Shown here one piece after another: positions 12,500 to 24,209 of a DNA stretch of 64,000 nucleotides (the stretch's first letter is position 1; each line of letters begins with the position of its first letter). The stretch is taken from contig OZ038320.1 of NCBI GenBank assembly GCA_964035795.1, positions 18,680,589 to 18,744,588 on the forward strand, written 5' to 3'. The translations under genes were made by a program, and so were the position numbers. The notes under the pieces were generated by a model. That model saw only the letters and a list, made by a program, of their open reading frames with translations. It was not told the origin of the DNA and searched no databases. Source of the stretch: Pterobdella sp. o SKG-2022. Lineage: Eukaryota; Annelida; Clitellata; Hirudinida; Piscicolidae.

Positions 12500-13983
12500 C
12501 GAAGATCTTGTGAAGGGTGGCTGATTAGGTAATGCGAGATAGACAGAAACGGCCACAGTGACTGCAGTCAAAGCTCATGTCAGAAACGACTGCTGAGGTT
12601 TTATGATTTTTCTTCTTGCGGCGATTTTCCTTCAAATTGAGTTTTTACTGCGAGGCTGGTCCACCATTCATTTTGCATAACTTCAACTATGAGCTGAACG
12701 TTATTGTGAAATTGACGAAATCCATCTTTCTTCACGAGACGGGATGAGTGGGCCTGGTGGGCTATCTTCTTTTTTTAAAAATCTTGGATCTCTTCCTTAT
12801 TTCTGTCAAACCAATCTTCATTTCATTCAGTGGAAAGCCCAAGGACTTCTTCAAATGTCTGCAGGATGGTAGTTTGCAATTTTCTCCAAGGCAGCCTGGT
12901 AGATGGTGTAGTGCTAAATACCGCTTTCGGCAGCCAGAGTAGACCACTGGCTATGATCAATGTGACAGGTACTGAAAGACTTTTTCAGACTGTCTTTATA
13001 ACGTCTCTTTGATGTCCTTCTGTCATGATGGTCAATGGAAAGCTCGCCATACAAAACTATCTTGGGCAGGCGATAATTGTCTATTCTGGAGACACGTTCT
13101 GCCCAGCGTAGCTGTGACTCCAGCAACATGGCTTCAATACTGGTGACTTCCGCCTTTTCAAAAACTTCAACATTTGTGACGTAATTGCTCTTGAATGTTG
13201 AGGATAATGCGGAGAGCGTTGATGGACACATTTCAAAAGTCGCAGGTCTTGAAGATATGTTACTCATGTCTCAAAGCCTAATAGTAGTGAGTATGACGGC
13301 TCTGTGCACGCTGATCTTGGGGCCCTTTTTTAAGTGCTTGTTTTTTTGGACTCTTTTGTACAGTCTGTAAAAAACGTTATTTGACTTGGCCAATCTGTTG
13401 TCTACTTTTTTGTCGATCTTGGCATCTGATGTGATTGTACAGCCCAAGTAGGTGAACGCTCTTCAACACAGTGTTGCCAATAGTGATGTGAGAAAGGTGA
13501 TACTCCTTTGAGGTGCACTCTGGTGGGTTACTTCCATCTTTTTCAGACTGGCCTCAAGACCAAAGAGCAAGGCAGTTTCTGTGAAGCGGGATTTCAAGGG
13601 CTGGAAAGCTTTTTCGGTATGTGCAACAAGGGCAGCGTCGCCGGCAAACAAAAGGTTTCGAGCTAACTGCTCACGACTTTTGTATGGGCCTGCAGTTTCT
13701 CAAGGTTGAATAGACTGCCGTCGAGATGATAGCGGATGTATACAAAATCTTCATCTTCAATATAACAATATAAATATTTTGGAGGCAATATAACGATATA
13801 AATATTGAAAATAATATTAATGATAGTATTATCATCATCATCATCATCGTTTTGCGTTCGTTTCCAAAGATTGGGCAGGGTCTCATAAGGGCTCTTCACA
13901 TTTTTTGGTTTTGGGAAGTTCAGGTTTGAGTTTCATTTTTCTTGGGTCATTGCTTACTACTTGGAACCATGTTTTTCTTGGTC
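12500..13983 (-). mobile_element. Decayed LINE(s), RT palm to C-terminal tail
   Basis: The minus strand shows DGSLFNLEKLQAHTKV and FAGDAALVAHTEKAF (RT catalytic box, ADD changed to AGD), then LRWAERVSRIDNYRLPKIVL and HHDRRTSKRRYKDSLKKS, the standard LINE RT-distal tail. A second LINE end (GRPRKTWFQVVSNDPRK) lies at about 13880-13983, separated by an ATC-rich microsatellite near 13828-13847. At 13984 this sequence abuts the detached decarboxylase exon. All copies are frame-broken. Confidence 0.85.
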
Positions 13984-14088
13984 TACCTTTCTAATGCGTT
14001 TTCTTAATCCTTCAGCTCCAACCATTCTCAACACAAACCACAACTTCAATGAAATGAATCTTTTCGACAGTGATACTTGCCAGTTCTG
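13984..14088 (-). pseudogene. Detached copy of decarboxylase 2 exon 10 (105 bp)
   Basis: These 105 bp appear identical, base for base, to 27722-27826. That stretch is exactly exon 10 of the second decarboxylase gene (99 bp, 27725-27823) plus 3 bp of flanking intron at each end: the GTA of the donor and the CAG of the acceptor. Here it stands alone between a LINE tail and a gypsy element, with no other decarboxylase exon found nearby. It encodes the segment [18 protein letters not shown] on the minus strand. It is either the last trace of a third tandem decarboxylase gene or an exon moved by a mobile element. Confidence 0.85.
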
Positions 14089-15920
14089 GCTCTCAAGCTA
14101 CAACTCATCTACGAATTACAATGGCTACAGAGTTCAAAGACGTGATACAGCTGTTATAAACAGCTGATTCAACTACAACAGCAGCAATTAGCTGAGCCCA
14201 TCGTTCGATTGAAGCCACCGACAGAAACTTCAATAAGTTTTGCTGCCTTTGACTCATCAGCAAAGCTATGTAAAAATTACTGGGCCAGATTCAATACATT
14301 TGCTAAGGCAAACTCTGTCCCAAAGCATAGACTTCTACAGATATTTTTGACAACTAAAAGTGCTGATACTTAAAAATAATTGAGCACCTTTGCCACTGAG
14401 CAAACGCTACCTAAGTCAACAGACGACCTTACAATGGAAGAAATCAAGGATTTCTTGGACACCCAATATAACCACAAGCATTATATTTTGAGAGTGTTAC
14501 CGATTTTGGTCCAGCTTACAATATAAACCTTGGAAGAAAATTCAAAAGCTAGCTACTCGAATACGCCAAGATGCAGCAACGTGCGATTTTACAGCTATCA
14601 AAGAGCCGCTAGACGAAGCTTTAAAACCTGATTCATTTGTTCTGTCAAAAACGAAGCCGTACTTATAGCACTCTTCAAGATTACAGAAAATGACTTGACT
14701 TTCAGTCAGGCAATACAGATAGCGTTGAAAACAGGAAAAGCATCAAATGCAGCTAAAGAAACAGTTTATGGTTCAAAATAATCAATGGCATTTGAAATAC
14801 GTCAAGATAGAAAAACTTCGGTAGTGAAGAAGCAGTAAAAGTCAGAATCCATTTCATTTATTGTCTGCATACGGTGTGGCAAAAGAAACCAAAAAGCACC
14901 TGTTTGCCGTTTCAAGAACCATGAATGTAACTGCTGTCATAAAAAAGACCATATTGAAGTGGCTTGTTCACAAAAAAAAAAGAAGATAAAGTTGACTACA
15001 TTTATCAATCACCAGTTTCTGCAGTTCACTCAATCAGTAAAGAAAGCCAACTACAATTACAGGTGAATGGCAAGTCATTCATTTTTGAAATCGACACTGG
15101 TTCAAGAGACAATTTCTGCTGCAAAGAAGTCTGGAAGCACTTGGGCAAACCAGAACTACAACCAGCCACTAGCTCCTACTATTCAGCTATTGCCAGTTCT
15201 TGGCACTTGCACTGTTATAACAGCCATAAAAGGTTCTACCACTGCAAGAGAAAAAGCGAAACTCAATGTAGCAGGTATTCCTGGATTAAGCCTCTTAGGA
15301 AGGGGTACTATTACACAGCTGAATATCGACGTAAACCAGATACTCAAAGGCGGCTACACTTCATTACACACAATTGGCCTGAAATCAGATAAAAAGATTC
15401 AAAAGCTCAAAGATGTTTATAGCATTGAGTAGAGGCGCGCTATTGATCAGGGCAACCCAGATGCACTGAGCCGTCTTCGGTTGGGGGGAAAACCAGCTTT
15501 GAAGAAGAGGAGGAAAATGCCAATATCAGTGTTGTTTGCACCACAAATACAATGAGTACTCAGTTGCAAACAACCAATCCTGGATTACTGGCCAAAAGAA
15601 CTAAGGCAGATTCAGTACTTTTTACAGTTCAAAGATGCACTAAAGGCTGGATACATACGTTACATACATAAGAATCTACTCGGACAGTGTCTAAAATAAG
15701 CTACTTGTACAAGAAGGAGCTACCTGCTATGTTCTTTACTGTGGACCAAGAAGTAATAAAAAACCAAAATGGGTACCAGCAGTTGTGACTAAAGCTTATG
15801 GCACAAGAAACGTGAATGTACGAGTTAATTCCAATGGTGCAGTCTGGCAACGTCACATTGATCAGCTTCGTCAGCAGAAGACACTGAGCCGGGAGATGGC
15901 AAACCAAATACATTAGACTG
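14089..15920 (+). mobile_element. Degenerate Ty3/gypsy LTR-retrotransposon remnant
   Basis: Plus-strand pieces appear in the expected gag-pol order. There is a gag-like segment (about 14170-14780). A CCHC-type knuckle region (CIRCGKRNQKAPVCRF, about 14870-14960) follows. A retroviral-type protease then has the DTG active site (FEIDTGSRDNFCC, about 15085-15125), followed by PGLSLLGRGTI, where a single frameshift separates the halves. A short RT or integrase remnant (QGNPDALSRL) and an integrase tail (VWQRHIDQLRQQ, 15840-15880) complete it. Most of RT, RNase H and integrase is missing. I found no paired LTRs. The element is inactive. Confidence 0.85.
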
Positions 15921-15949
15921 ACGTCAGCTTGGTGAGGAAGTGTACAGCG

Positions 15950-17165
15950 ATTAACTATTGCATTAATAATATCCTGTTATTAGAATGTTCTATGTTGTTC
16001 CAGAATGTCCCATTTTCTACATAAAATAATCACGCTTGATTAAAACGAACAATAATAAAAAACAAATAGATTAGTATAGAGGCTCCGATCTTTATTGCAG
16101 TTTAGTGAGTAACAAAGTTAGTCATGAAATTATCCCAAATATTTGTTGCATTTCAAAGAATCGAATTTGATAAGATATAAAAAAATTTGAAAGAATAAAA
16201 ACTCTATAAGAATTACTTCAATGCTTTTTATAAATCTGTGAGTTGTGTAAATCTTGGTTAGCGTATATTTTCGATGAAAAAGACGAACCAAACATTACGT
16301 GAAACCGATAAAATTAAAAGAATGAGTGTGTATACTAATAAATTAGGACGAAGTTTAGTTTGTCAAAAATTTTAGTTTCTTTATTATAAAAGTATCTTTA
16401 AAAAACCCCATTTTGTGAAGAATAAAAACAAAAATTATTAAATACAAGATACTTACGATGTCTCTGAATGAGTGTGTCAAACTAAAATTTTCAAATGAAG
16501 AATAAAAATGAGAGAGATATCGAAAATGCTGTTTTGTGCAAATTTGAAAACCTCAAAATCTTATTCATATAAATTCTCCACCGCCTTTGTGCTATTTGAT
16601 AAAGATATTCCTCTTTATAATAATTAGAGTAATGTAATATTTGTTACTTTATCAATATTTCTTTTTGTCTATCATAAGTTCACTTATATAACTGTACTTG
16701 TTCTCGTTTTCAGTGAGATCTTAATATAATTCAGTAAAATAAACGCAACCTAACCTACAAGGCAAAATGAGGTGTTTATTATAAATCACCTGTTGTTATA
16801 AAAAAGTTATTTTTATGGTTTCCATTTAAATTTTCATAGAAAAAAATGTTTTTTTCAAAATAAAATAGTAAATTTTAATGAAAGACATTTATGATCTAAT
16901 TTTCAAACATATTTACAAAATTTCATAAGTCTAACCACTGTTTTAACAATTCAATTGAATAATGAATAATTTCTGAATTTTTGAATATGAATTAATTTCA
17001 TTTTAGACTTAATTTATAATATTTCAAACCAAAAAGAATTTTTAGTCAAAACGCTTTTATAACTAAAAACAAACTAAATTTGAACAATTGACTTCTATAA
17101 AACGTTTGCAAAAACTTGTCAGTGAGGTGTTTTCGCATACTGCTGAATAAAATTTGGATCAAAAT
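15950..17165. other. Intergenic DNA downstream of decarboxylase 1
   Basis: AT-rich, noncoding. It contains one copy (about 16365-16470) of the small element family that ends in AAGATACTTACGATGTCTCT. No gene is visible. Confidence 0.6.
16365..16470 (+). repeat. Small interspersed element of the GATGTCTC-ending family
   Basis: This copy begins near AAAATTTTAGTTTCTTTA, passes through GTATCTT..GAAGAATAAAA and ends in AAGATACTTACGATGTCTCT. The same order is seen at about 8155-8262. A reverse-orientation copy lies in each unit of the tandem duplication (44953-45050 and 45384-45481). It is short and noncoding, and is probably a MITE or MITE half. Confidence 0.7.
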
Positions 17166-20100
17166 TTATGAAACTTTAGTTGTGTTGTGAACCTCTTTGA
17201 TAATATTCCAAGCTTCATCCACATCTTTTTTTCTCGTGAAAGACGCACAAACACTATACCTCAAAAATATAATACCTGACGTTTGATCTTTGCTTAAGCA
17301 CAATCTTTTGCCTTTGCTTATTTTCTCAAAAAGTTGCATTGTTTCTTTGTTTCCTGTCTATAATTTTGTTTTAAGAATATATTATTATGATTCTTTTGAG
17401 TAAGAAATAGAACCTTCAATCGGAAACACACCAAGCCCATTAACACTTCGTTGACAACTTCAAAGTCGTTGTCTTTTCTCACCATACTTTCAAAATGTTT
17501 CGCAAGTTGTATGGACTAAAATAAAAAATAACATTTTTATATAAAAAAAAAACTGCAATTTTATTTTCCTACATCTCGTATATAACTTTGCAATACTTTT
17601 TTTCCAAGCATTTTCATCAACAACCACAGATGTATGGCTTTAAATTTTTTATTTAGGGGTATCTGAAAATTCTGAATTAAATTATCGGTAAATTAATAAA
17701 TTATTAATGAAAAATTTTTGAACTGATGTCCATATTCATGATTATAACAGTAAATGGTATTTTATACCTTATAATTCATAACAATGTCATCATGATCACT
17801 TTTTAAATATTCAGCATTTTCTTTCAAAATTTCAACAATGTACGATGTGTCTTTGTACCTTTTAAAAATATTAAAAAGTTGTTATAAAGTTCCATTAAGT
17901 TGATTTATTAAAAAAAATATTTTCTACAAAATCATAATGAAGAAAAATATAATTTAACCACAGTGGTGAACACTCAATACTGATCAAAAACCATTTGTGA
18001 GCATTAAGGCTGAAGGTGTTGACGTACTGTGTTGGTGTATCAACTTGTTGATAAAAAAAAACATATAAGTTTTGTGAAAAATGCCTTTCACCTCAATCCC
18101 TTTCATCAAGTATCTGTACTCCGGACACACAAAAGCACACCCCGCATAAGCTGCGTCCACATGCAGCCACATGTCATACTTCTCACCTGGGACAATAGTT
18201 TGAATAAATTTATTCTTATATGAAAAGTGTGATATTATCATTAAAATACATAAAAATTCTTCAAATTAAGCGATCTTTCAAGTGCTTTTATTCCTGGCTT
18301 GCTTACTTTCTCTGCTTCTTCAAACCATTTCTTGCTTATTAGAGACATCTTAATGTATTTTCAGTAATTAATATTTCAAAATTTTTCGTCAACAAGAAAT
18401 TTTTCAATTAAAATTTGGAAAAAAAACTTTAACCTTTGATTAGCTTAGCCTAATCATAAAACGTTAGCGAAAATATTGGTTTTGTAGCTATAGTTAAAAA
18501 GAATTTTAAACAGACTATAAGTATTTAACTCAACTAGTCCATTAACAAAAACTATTTGAATCAAACGCTTTTATTATCTGAATAGTAACATGAGGCTTTT
18601 CTTTAGTTGAACTCGCATTATCAAGTATACAAACTCAAAGACGTTGCTAACTGCCATATTAACATCATTTAATATTAATTTTATAACGCTTTGAATACCA
18701 CAAGAATATAAGAAGCTCATACAAAAATATTTGAAAAACTCAGTTATTATAATGAAAGTTGAACAGATAAATTTTTGAAATAGAAACTTTGTAACGTCAT
18801 CTTTCAGAAACTTCTAAAATTGTTTTGAATTATACCAGAATGATAAGCTTAAAAAACTAACAAATAGGTCCAAGGGTGTCTAGTTCGTCGAAGGAGCACA
18901 TTGAAGTCGTCCCAAGAGTGGCTACACACTATAAAATGAGTATACTAAAATTAAATTTTTTCAAGTTTTGCTTAAGTTTTGAACCAACCAGAATAGGTGT
19001 TAATCCCTCTTGCAAATCCTTCAGAACTTGCTGCTCAAGCATTTCTGCTGACATTCTTCCTTTGGAGTCTATACCGATTTGTTTGCTTTGGATCATTAAA
19101 ATTCTTGAGCACCTATTTACCCCTGCATTTGCCTTTGTGAATTTAATTCGAGCATATAACAAAATAATATTGATTTAATGAGTTTTAAAAAGTATACATA
19201 AAAAATAGTTATGTTGAACATATGAGATGAAACCTCTTCAGACAGATAGGCCACCATTTTAGTTGGGTCTGTTACTTTCTTGTTCTTAATCGTTTTGTTT
19301 CTAGCACATAAGTACGCAATTATAGTTGAGTTTTCAGCTGTATTCTAAGTCAATAAATTAAACAGTATAAAAATTGTTGAACAAAGTGCCATTTTGGATT
19401 GAATCAAACTATGATCATAATAATGGCATGAACTGAAATTTAAATAAGCTTTATGGTCTTATAATATTATCAAATCAGTTGGGTTTACGAACTTAATTTT
19501 TTAATTGGTAAAAATAAATAAAAAATCGCCGGCCCTTGCAGCAAAAAGAAATAGAGGGCAAACTTGTATGAAAAATACAGACTAATCAGTTTAAAATATA
19601 GACCAAATAGATAAAAAAAAATAAGCAGGTCATAGACTGATTCATTATAATTAAAAATGGTTAAGAAAAATTCGCTAAGTTTACCAAAACTGTGAAGTCA
19701 TTTTTTTCAATAAAAAGCAACAAAAACTTTAGAGAATAATGTTTGGTGATGAGATTCATGAAATTTGCTTTTCTATGTAAAAAATTTCTGTTTTGAAAAA
19801 ATTTTTCTTTTTTTTTTTTGTTATTTTGTTGGTTGTTTTTTTTTGATATTTTAAAACTCATTTGGTTTCAGGAATTTTGTCACAGTATAATGTCTAACTA
19901 TTTTCGGAAGTTTCAAGATTTTCTAATAGTACTATTTCGATACCTTTAGAAATTCGTTCCGAGGAATTGAAGTTAGGATTTTTTCGACAAAATTTTTTTT
20001 TGTTGGTTCTATCAAGTTTTCAAAAAGAATTACTTTTTTTTCCTATTTGTATTTTTGCCATCTCAAACTTGCTACTATCATTTTCTGGCATGAAACTTCA

Positions 20101-21712
20101 ATTGAGTTGGTGTTTCTTCAGTTGAAGAACAAAAATTTTTTCCATTTTTGCTTGGTTAATTTAGAAGAAATTTATTAAATTGTGTTGCTTTTACAAGCTG
20201 TAGTTTTGCAGAAATTATTTCCACTTTTTGAATTTTTAGCATTCAGGCTTTCTTTTTTACCAGTAAAAATTATTCAAAATTTTTTTACCAAATCACTGCC
20301 TGGACACTACTAGTTTTAAGTTTATATATTTTAAAAACTTATTAAATTTACACAAATTGAAACCATATTTTCAAAATTTTATTTTGCTTTTTTATTATTT
20401 GAGTTGTTTTATAAATGCTAAAAATCTTATATCTTTTTCAAATTTTCTCAAATTTCGACTTTTAGTAGCCTATAATGAGAATTTGAGTGAAGACTTATTC
20501 TCTTTTTGATTAAAAAACCCACGCCATGATGTCTGGATTATTTTTTGCATAAACGCCATTTTTTACATTCTTTTAAAATTTTTTTTTTATTTCTACCTAG
20601 ACCTCAGCAGTTCAGTCAACATAAAATCGCTCTGCAACAAATAAAAACATCAAATAAAAGGACTTTTCAATCTATTAGTAAGAATCAAAAGCTAATTTTT
20701 TATAAAGCTACTTATCGAAAATTATAGTTTTTGATTCTAAATAAATGTATTAAAAATTCCTCTTAGTTGATGTTTTTTGTTGCAAAATATTAAAAAAATA
20801 CATACGATGTCTCTGAAAATTTATAAAATCTTTCTCTATTTTCCTTCTTAGTGTTTGATTAAAAGTTTCGAGAAAGTCTCGCAACGTGTCACTCATCGGG
20901 TAGAGTTAAAAAATAATGAAAAAAAAAAATTTTTTTATTTTCCAAATCTTTTTATCGGCTGCTCACTTGAATAATTCCTCCCCCTTTAGGCCCTTCATAA
21001 AAGTGCTCTGGCAGACCAAGCAAGCGTCCCAACCACTTCATCATCAACATCTCCAACTCAGTGCTTGAAGGACAAGCTTCCTGTAGCATTATATTTTTCA
21101 TTTAGCATTAAAACAAAAAAATAAAAATGCATTAAATGTTAAATATTAAAAACGTGGCATTTAAACTTTAAAATTTAACCTATCAACTTTATAACTTTTA
21201 ATTATATTAAATCAATTCAACCTTTATATCGGATGTATACTTCTATCTTACCCATGTAAATCCGTCAACTGCAAGACTTGAAGCGATAATTTCACCACAA
21301 GCGGATGGAACAGAAGTTCCAGAACAATAATAAGCATTGAACATTTGGTGCTGCCAGTGCGCAACCTTAAAAAAAGTGTTCGATTGAAATGAAGGTTTAT
21401 ATAAGAGATCATGACAAATATATTATGTAAAAGTAAAAGATTATAAAATAGTTTTCAACGTTCAATACTACAAAAATAGTGCTCTATACTCACTCCTGGC
21501 ATGACAATTTCATCGAAGTCCTTAAGAACCTCTTCTAAGGACTCGGGATGGTCGGGAGCTTCTTTAGGCATTAGTTTCTCAAGAAACCCAGGTTGAACAT
21601 CGGGTATAGGTTTCAACGTTTTGAGCTTCTCCCAGTAACGAGCCATCCACTCAAGCACTATCCTTCCTTGCCGACGTAACTCATTCGGGTCCATCGGGTC
21701 GTGAATGTTCAT
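17166..21712 (-). CDS. Aromatic-L-amino-acid decarboxylase family enzyme 1, 12 exons, 471 aa; His-to-Asn at the PLP-stacking site
   Basis: PLP-dependent group II decarboxylase-fold enzyme acting on aromatic amino acids in the cytosol. Exons (minus): 21494-21712, 21252-21365, 20967-21080, 19234-19344, 18989-19132, 18862-18928, 18092-18186, 17959-18026, 17768-17858, 17573-17671, 17414-17515, 17166-17357; all GT..AG, with phases consistent to the stop. The PLP lysine is Lys299 (NAHKW; the family's Pro is Ala here), and the pyridine-binding Asp is Asp267 (HVDAAYAG). ATLGTT and the loop Tyr328 are present. The His that stacks on PLP (human His192) is Asn188 in EEANAGVNR. This change marks insect and some plant aromatic acetaldehyde synthases, so amine production should not be assumed. 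Length is near the usual 480 aa. A tandem paralogue lies upstream at 24210-32153. Confidence 0.88.
18541..18620. repeat. Half-copy of the AAGCTTTTCGTAAGTTGA inverted-repeat family
   Basis: Contains TATTTGAATCAAACGCTTTT followed by a diverged GAGGCTTTTCTTTAGTTGAAC and TCGCATTATCAAGTATAC. The order matches the left half of the inverted-repeat element at 44217-44352. It lies in intron 6 of decarboxylase 1. No right arm is evident. Confidence 0.65.
19345..20966. other. Large intron 3 of decarboxylase 1
   Basis: About 1.6 kb between exons 3 and 4. It is AT-rich with long T runs and holds a TACGATGTCTCTGAA motif near 20803-20817, shared with the small element family. No coding exon is needed here, because exons 3 and 4 join in phase and the protein alignment is continuous. 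Confidence 0.65.
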
Positions 21713-24209
21713 GATTTCTAAGACTGAAATGTATATTTATATTCCAGTTTTTCATTAAATTTTATGTTTTCTTCCATTTTAACAAAATGAACAAGATGTT
21801 TCAAACCTCCAATAATAAGACGCTCAAAATTAAATGAAAGGCTTTTATTGAAAAATGTTTGAAAGCAACTTTCAATAGGTATTCATGGTTTGAAAATAAA
21901 TAAAAAAATAGATAATCATCTAAAATCTAAAAATCGTGACTTTGAATTATGAACAATCAATAATTTATTAGAGATAATTTATTGAAGGGCGAGCAAAGTA
22001 CTGAAATAATCATTTTTAGAATTTTTATGAAAAAAAACTAACATTTATCAACTAACAAAGCTTTTTGTACAATCTATGAATATTTAAACATTATGATACA
22101 TGAAAATTGATTTATCAGCGTTGAAAATCCACATTTGGGGTTTTTTAAAAAGATTTTAAATGAAAGAATATTCATTGTGCATAATTTTAATTCTAAAAAT
22201 AAATAATAAGTTCTAACAAAATCCTAACAAAGCATATGATTGGTGCATAGCTGATTGGCTAATCTTAAAGCTTCGTACCTTGGAACTTCTTTAGAGACAT
22301 CTTATGTACCTTTGGTCAAAATATTTTTTGAATTTGTTTTTAGCATGAAACCCTTTATGATTAAGTACTACTGATCATTTTTTAAAAATGAATTAATTGA
22401 AAAATACATCATGCTGAAACTAAAAATTTTATTTAAATGAAGAACTTTTTTTTCTATAAAATCATAAAACGCCACCTTGAAAACACACCATTTCACTTAA
22501 GTTAACAAAAAATATAATTTTATTTTTATTTTAATATGAAAAAGTGAATACTTTGGGGTTTCCCGATTGTTTCCCAAATGTTAAAAAAAGAATTATCAAA
22601 TCTGCAATATTATCATCAAAACTTAGCGAAATGATTATCAATTATAATGAATAGGGCCTTAAAATTATATTCAATTCTAAAAAACACTGGAAAAAGAGGA
22701 TTTGCGAAAACTCGTTTTTATCATCTGATTCATTTTGATTCTTATCAATTCATTAGCAACAATTCGTAATTTATTACCACATTTTAGAACAATACAATTT
22801 TTTCTTCATATTCAATTGAACAAAATGAATAGGTGGAAAATAGATAGATAGTACTCATTCTGGAAGTGGATCTGTTAATGCATTATAATCATATTGACAC
22901 TTCGTTGTGGAGAAAATGCCATATCCATTCACTCAATTATTTCATAGATATTAAGTTTATCAAATTTTCATTTTTTTTGCAATTTAAGTTTGCATTTTAA
23001 AAGTTTTGCTGAACATCTGTGCTTAATGAATGTTGTATTTTACAACAGGAACAGGCTGGCATTACTTGGATGAAAATTTTATAAAAGATGAAATAAAATA
23101 TTATCATTCAATTAATATCAAAGAATGTAACAATAAGAAAAAAGATAAGCAATTTCTGGTTTCAATTGTAATGATGTGGAAGTCCCATTGAAGAAAAAAA
23201 TGAAGACAATGAAGTTGTTCAAATTTTGTCTAAAATTGACATTTGATTGCTCAAAATATTTTATTTGAAGTTTCATCTATATACATTTTTTTGTTTATTA
23301 TCACAGATTTAATTATTTTTATACATTCATAAAATAAACTCAGTTTTCTAAATTTCATTTATATAAGTATTATTATGGTTGCTTTTGTTTCAATAAACAG
23401 ACCTTTTTTTTCATATAATCTTAGTTAATTGTTTTGTTTATTTAGTTATACTTACATAATTTTTTTAAAAATTGTCATATCCAAGAAAACTTACATTACA
23501 TTAAATTGCATTCAAAGTTCATAATACTCAGTGGTCTAGAAACTCCTGAAGTTGATGCCACTATAATCATACTCGTCATTGATTTTTGATGAGAAAACCA
23601 CTTCAATCAAGTTGCATACTCATGACTTTTTTATTGTTTTTTTCCGCCTTATTCACGACATTTTTTAGACCAGTATACTAGTTTTTTAGTTTATTTTGGG
23701 GCTGGTTAATCTCGTTTTTGCAATTAAATAGTTATGGTTGATTTTACCATACATATTCATTCTTCATGGTGAAATTATTGTTTTATTTAATTAATAAAAA
23801 AAAATCTTTGGATGTTTAATGGTTCCGTCGAACCTTTGTTTTCTTGAATAAATTTTTGAGAGAATAAATTTGAGAAACATGATGTTGTTAGCTATATTTT
23901 ATAATAAATCTTGTTTTTATTCATTATTTTCAGTAATGCAATTTTTTTTTAATTTAGATTTTATTAAATAAATTTTTTCAGGAAAAAAACTAAAAATCTA
24001 ACTATTTTTAAAGATAGCCCAAAACTCCAAAACTTTACCAAGTGCCTTTTCCACAATAAATATAACAAAATTTTGAGGGTTTCACTTGAAACACTCATGT
24101 TTCCATTTAGTAAATAAAATAAATCTTGTTAAATACTTAAAAGTCATGTAAAATGTCAATCTAACACAAAAAGGTTCATGATATAATAGCTATTTGTTAT
24201 CAAACCAGA
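21713..24209. other. Intergenic DNA between the two decarboxylase genes
   Basis: About 2.5 kb, AT-rich and noncoding. It should contain the promoter of decarboxylase 1. The bases just upstream of both decarboxylase start codons share TTTCAGTCTTAGAAATC, so the 5' leader is duplicated too. A reverse copy of the AGAGACATCTTA end motif lies near 22288. No other gene is visible. Confidence 0.6.

Noticed and set aside
14964..15432. Two overlapping frames read as separate genes
   Set aside because: They are the two halves of one gypsy protease region separated by a frameshift.
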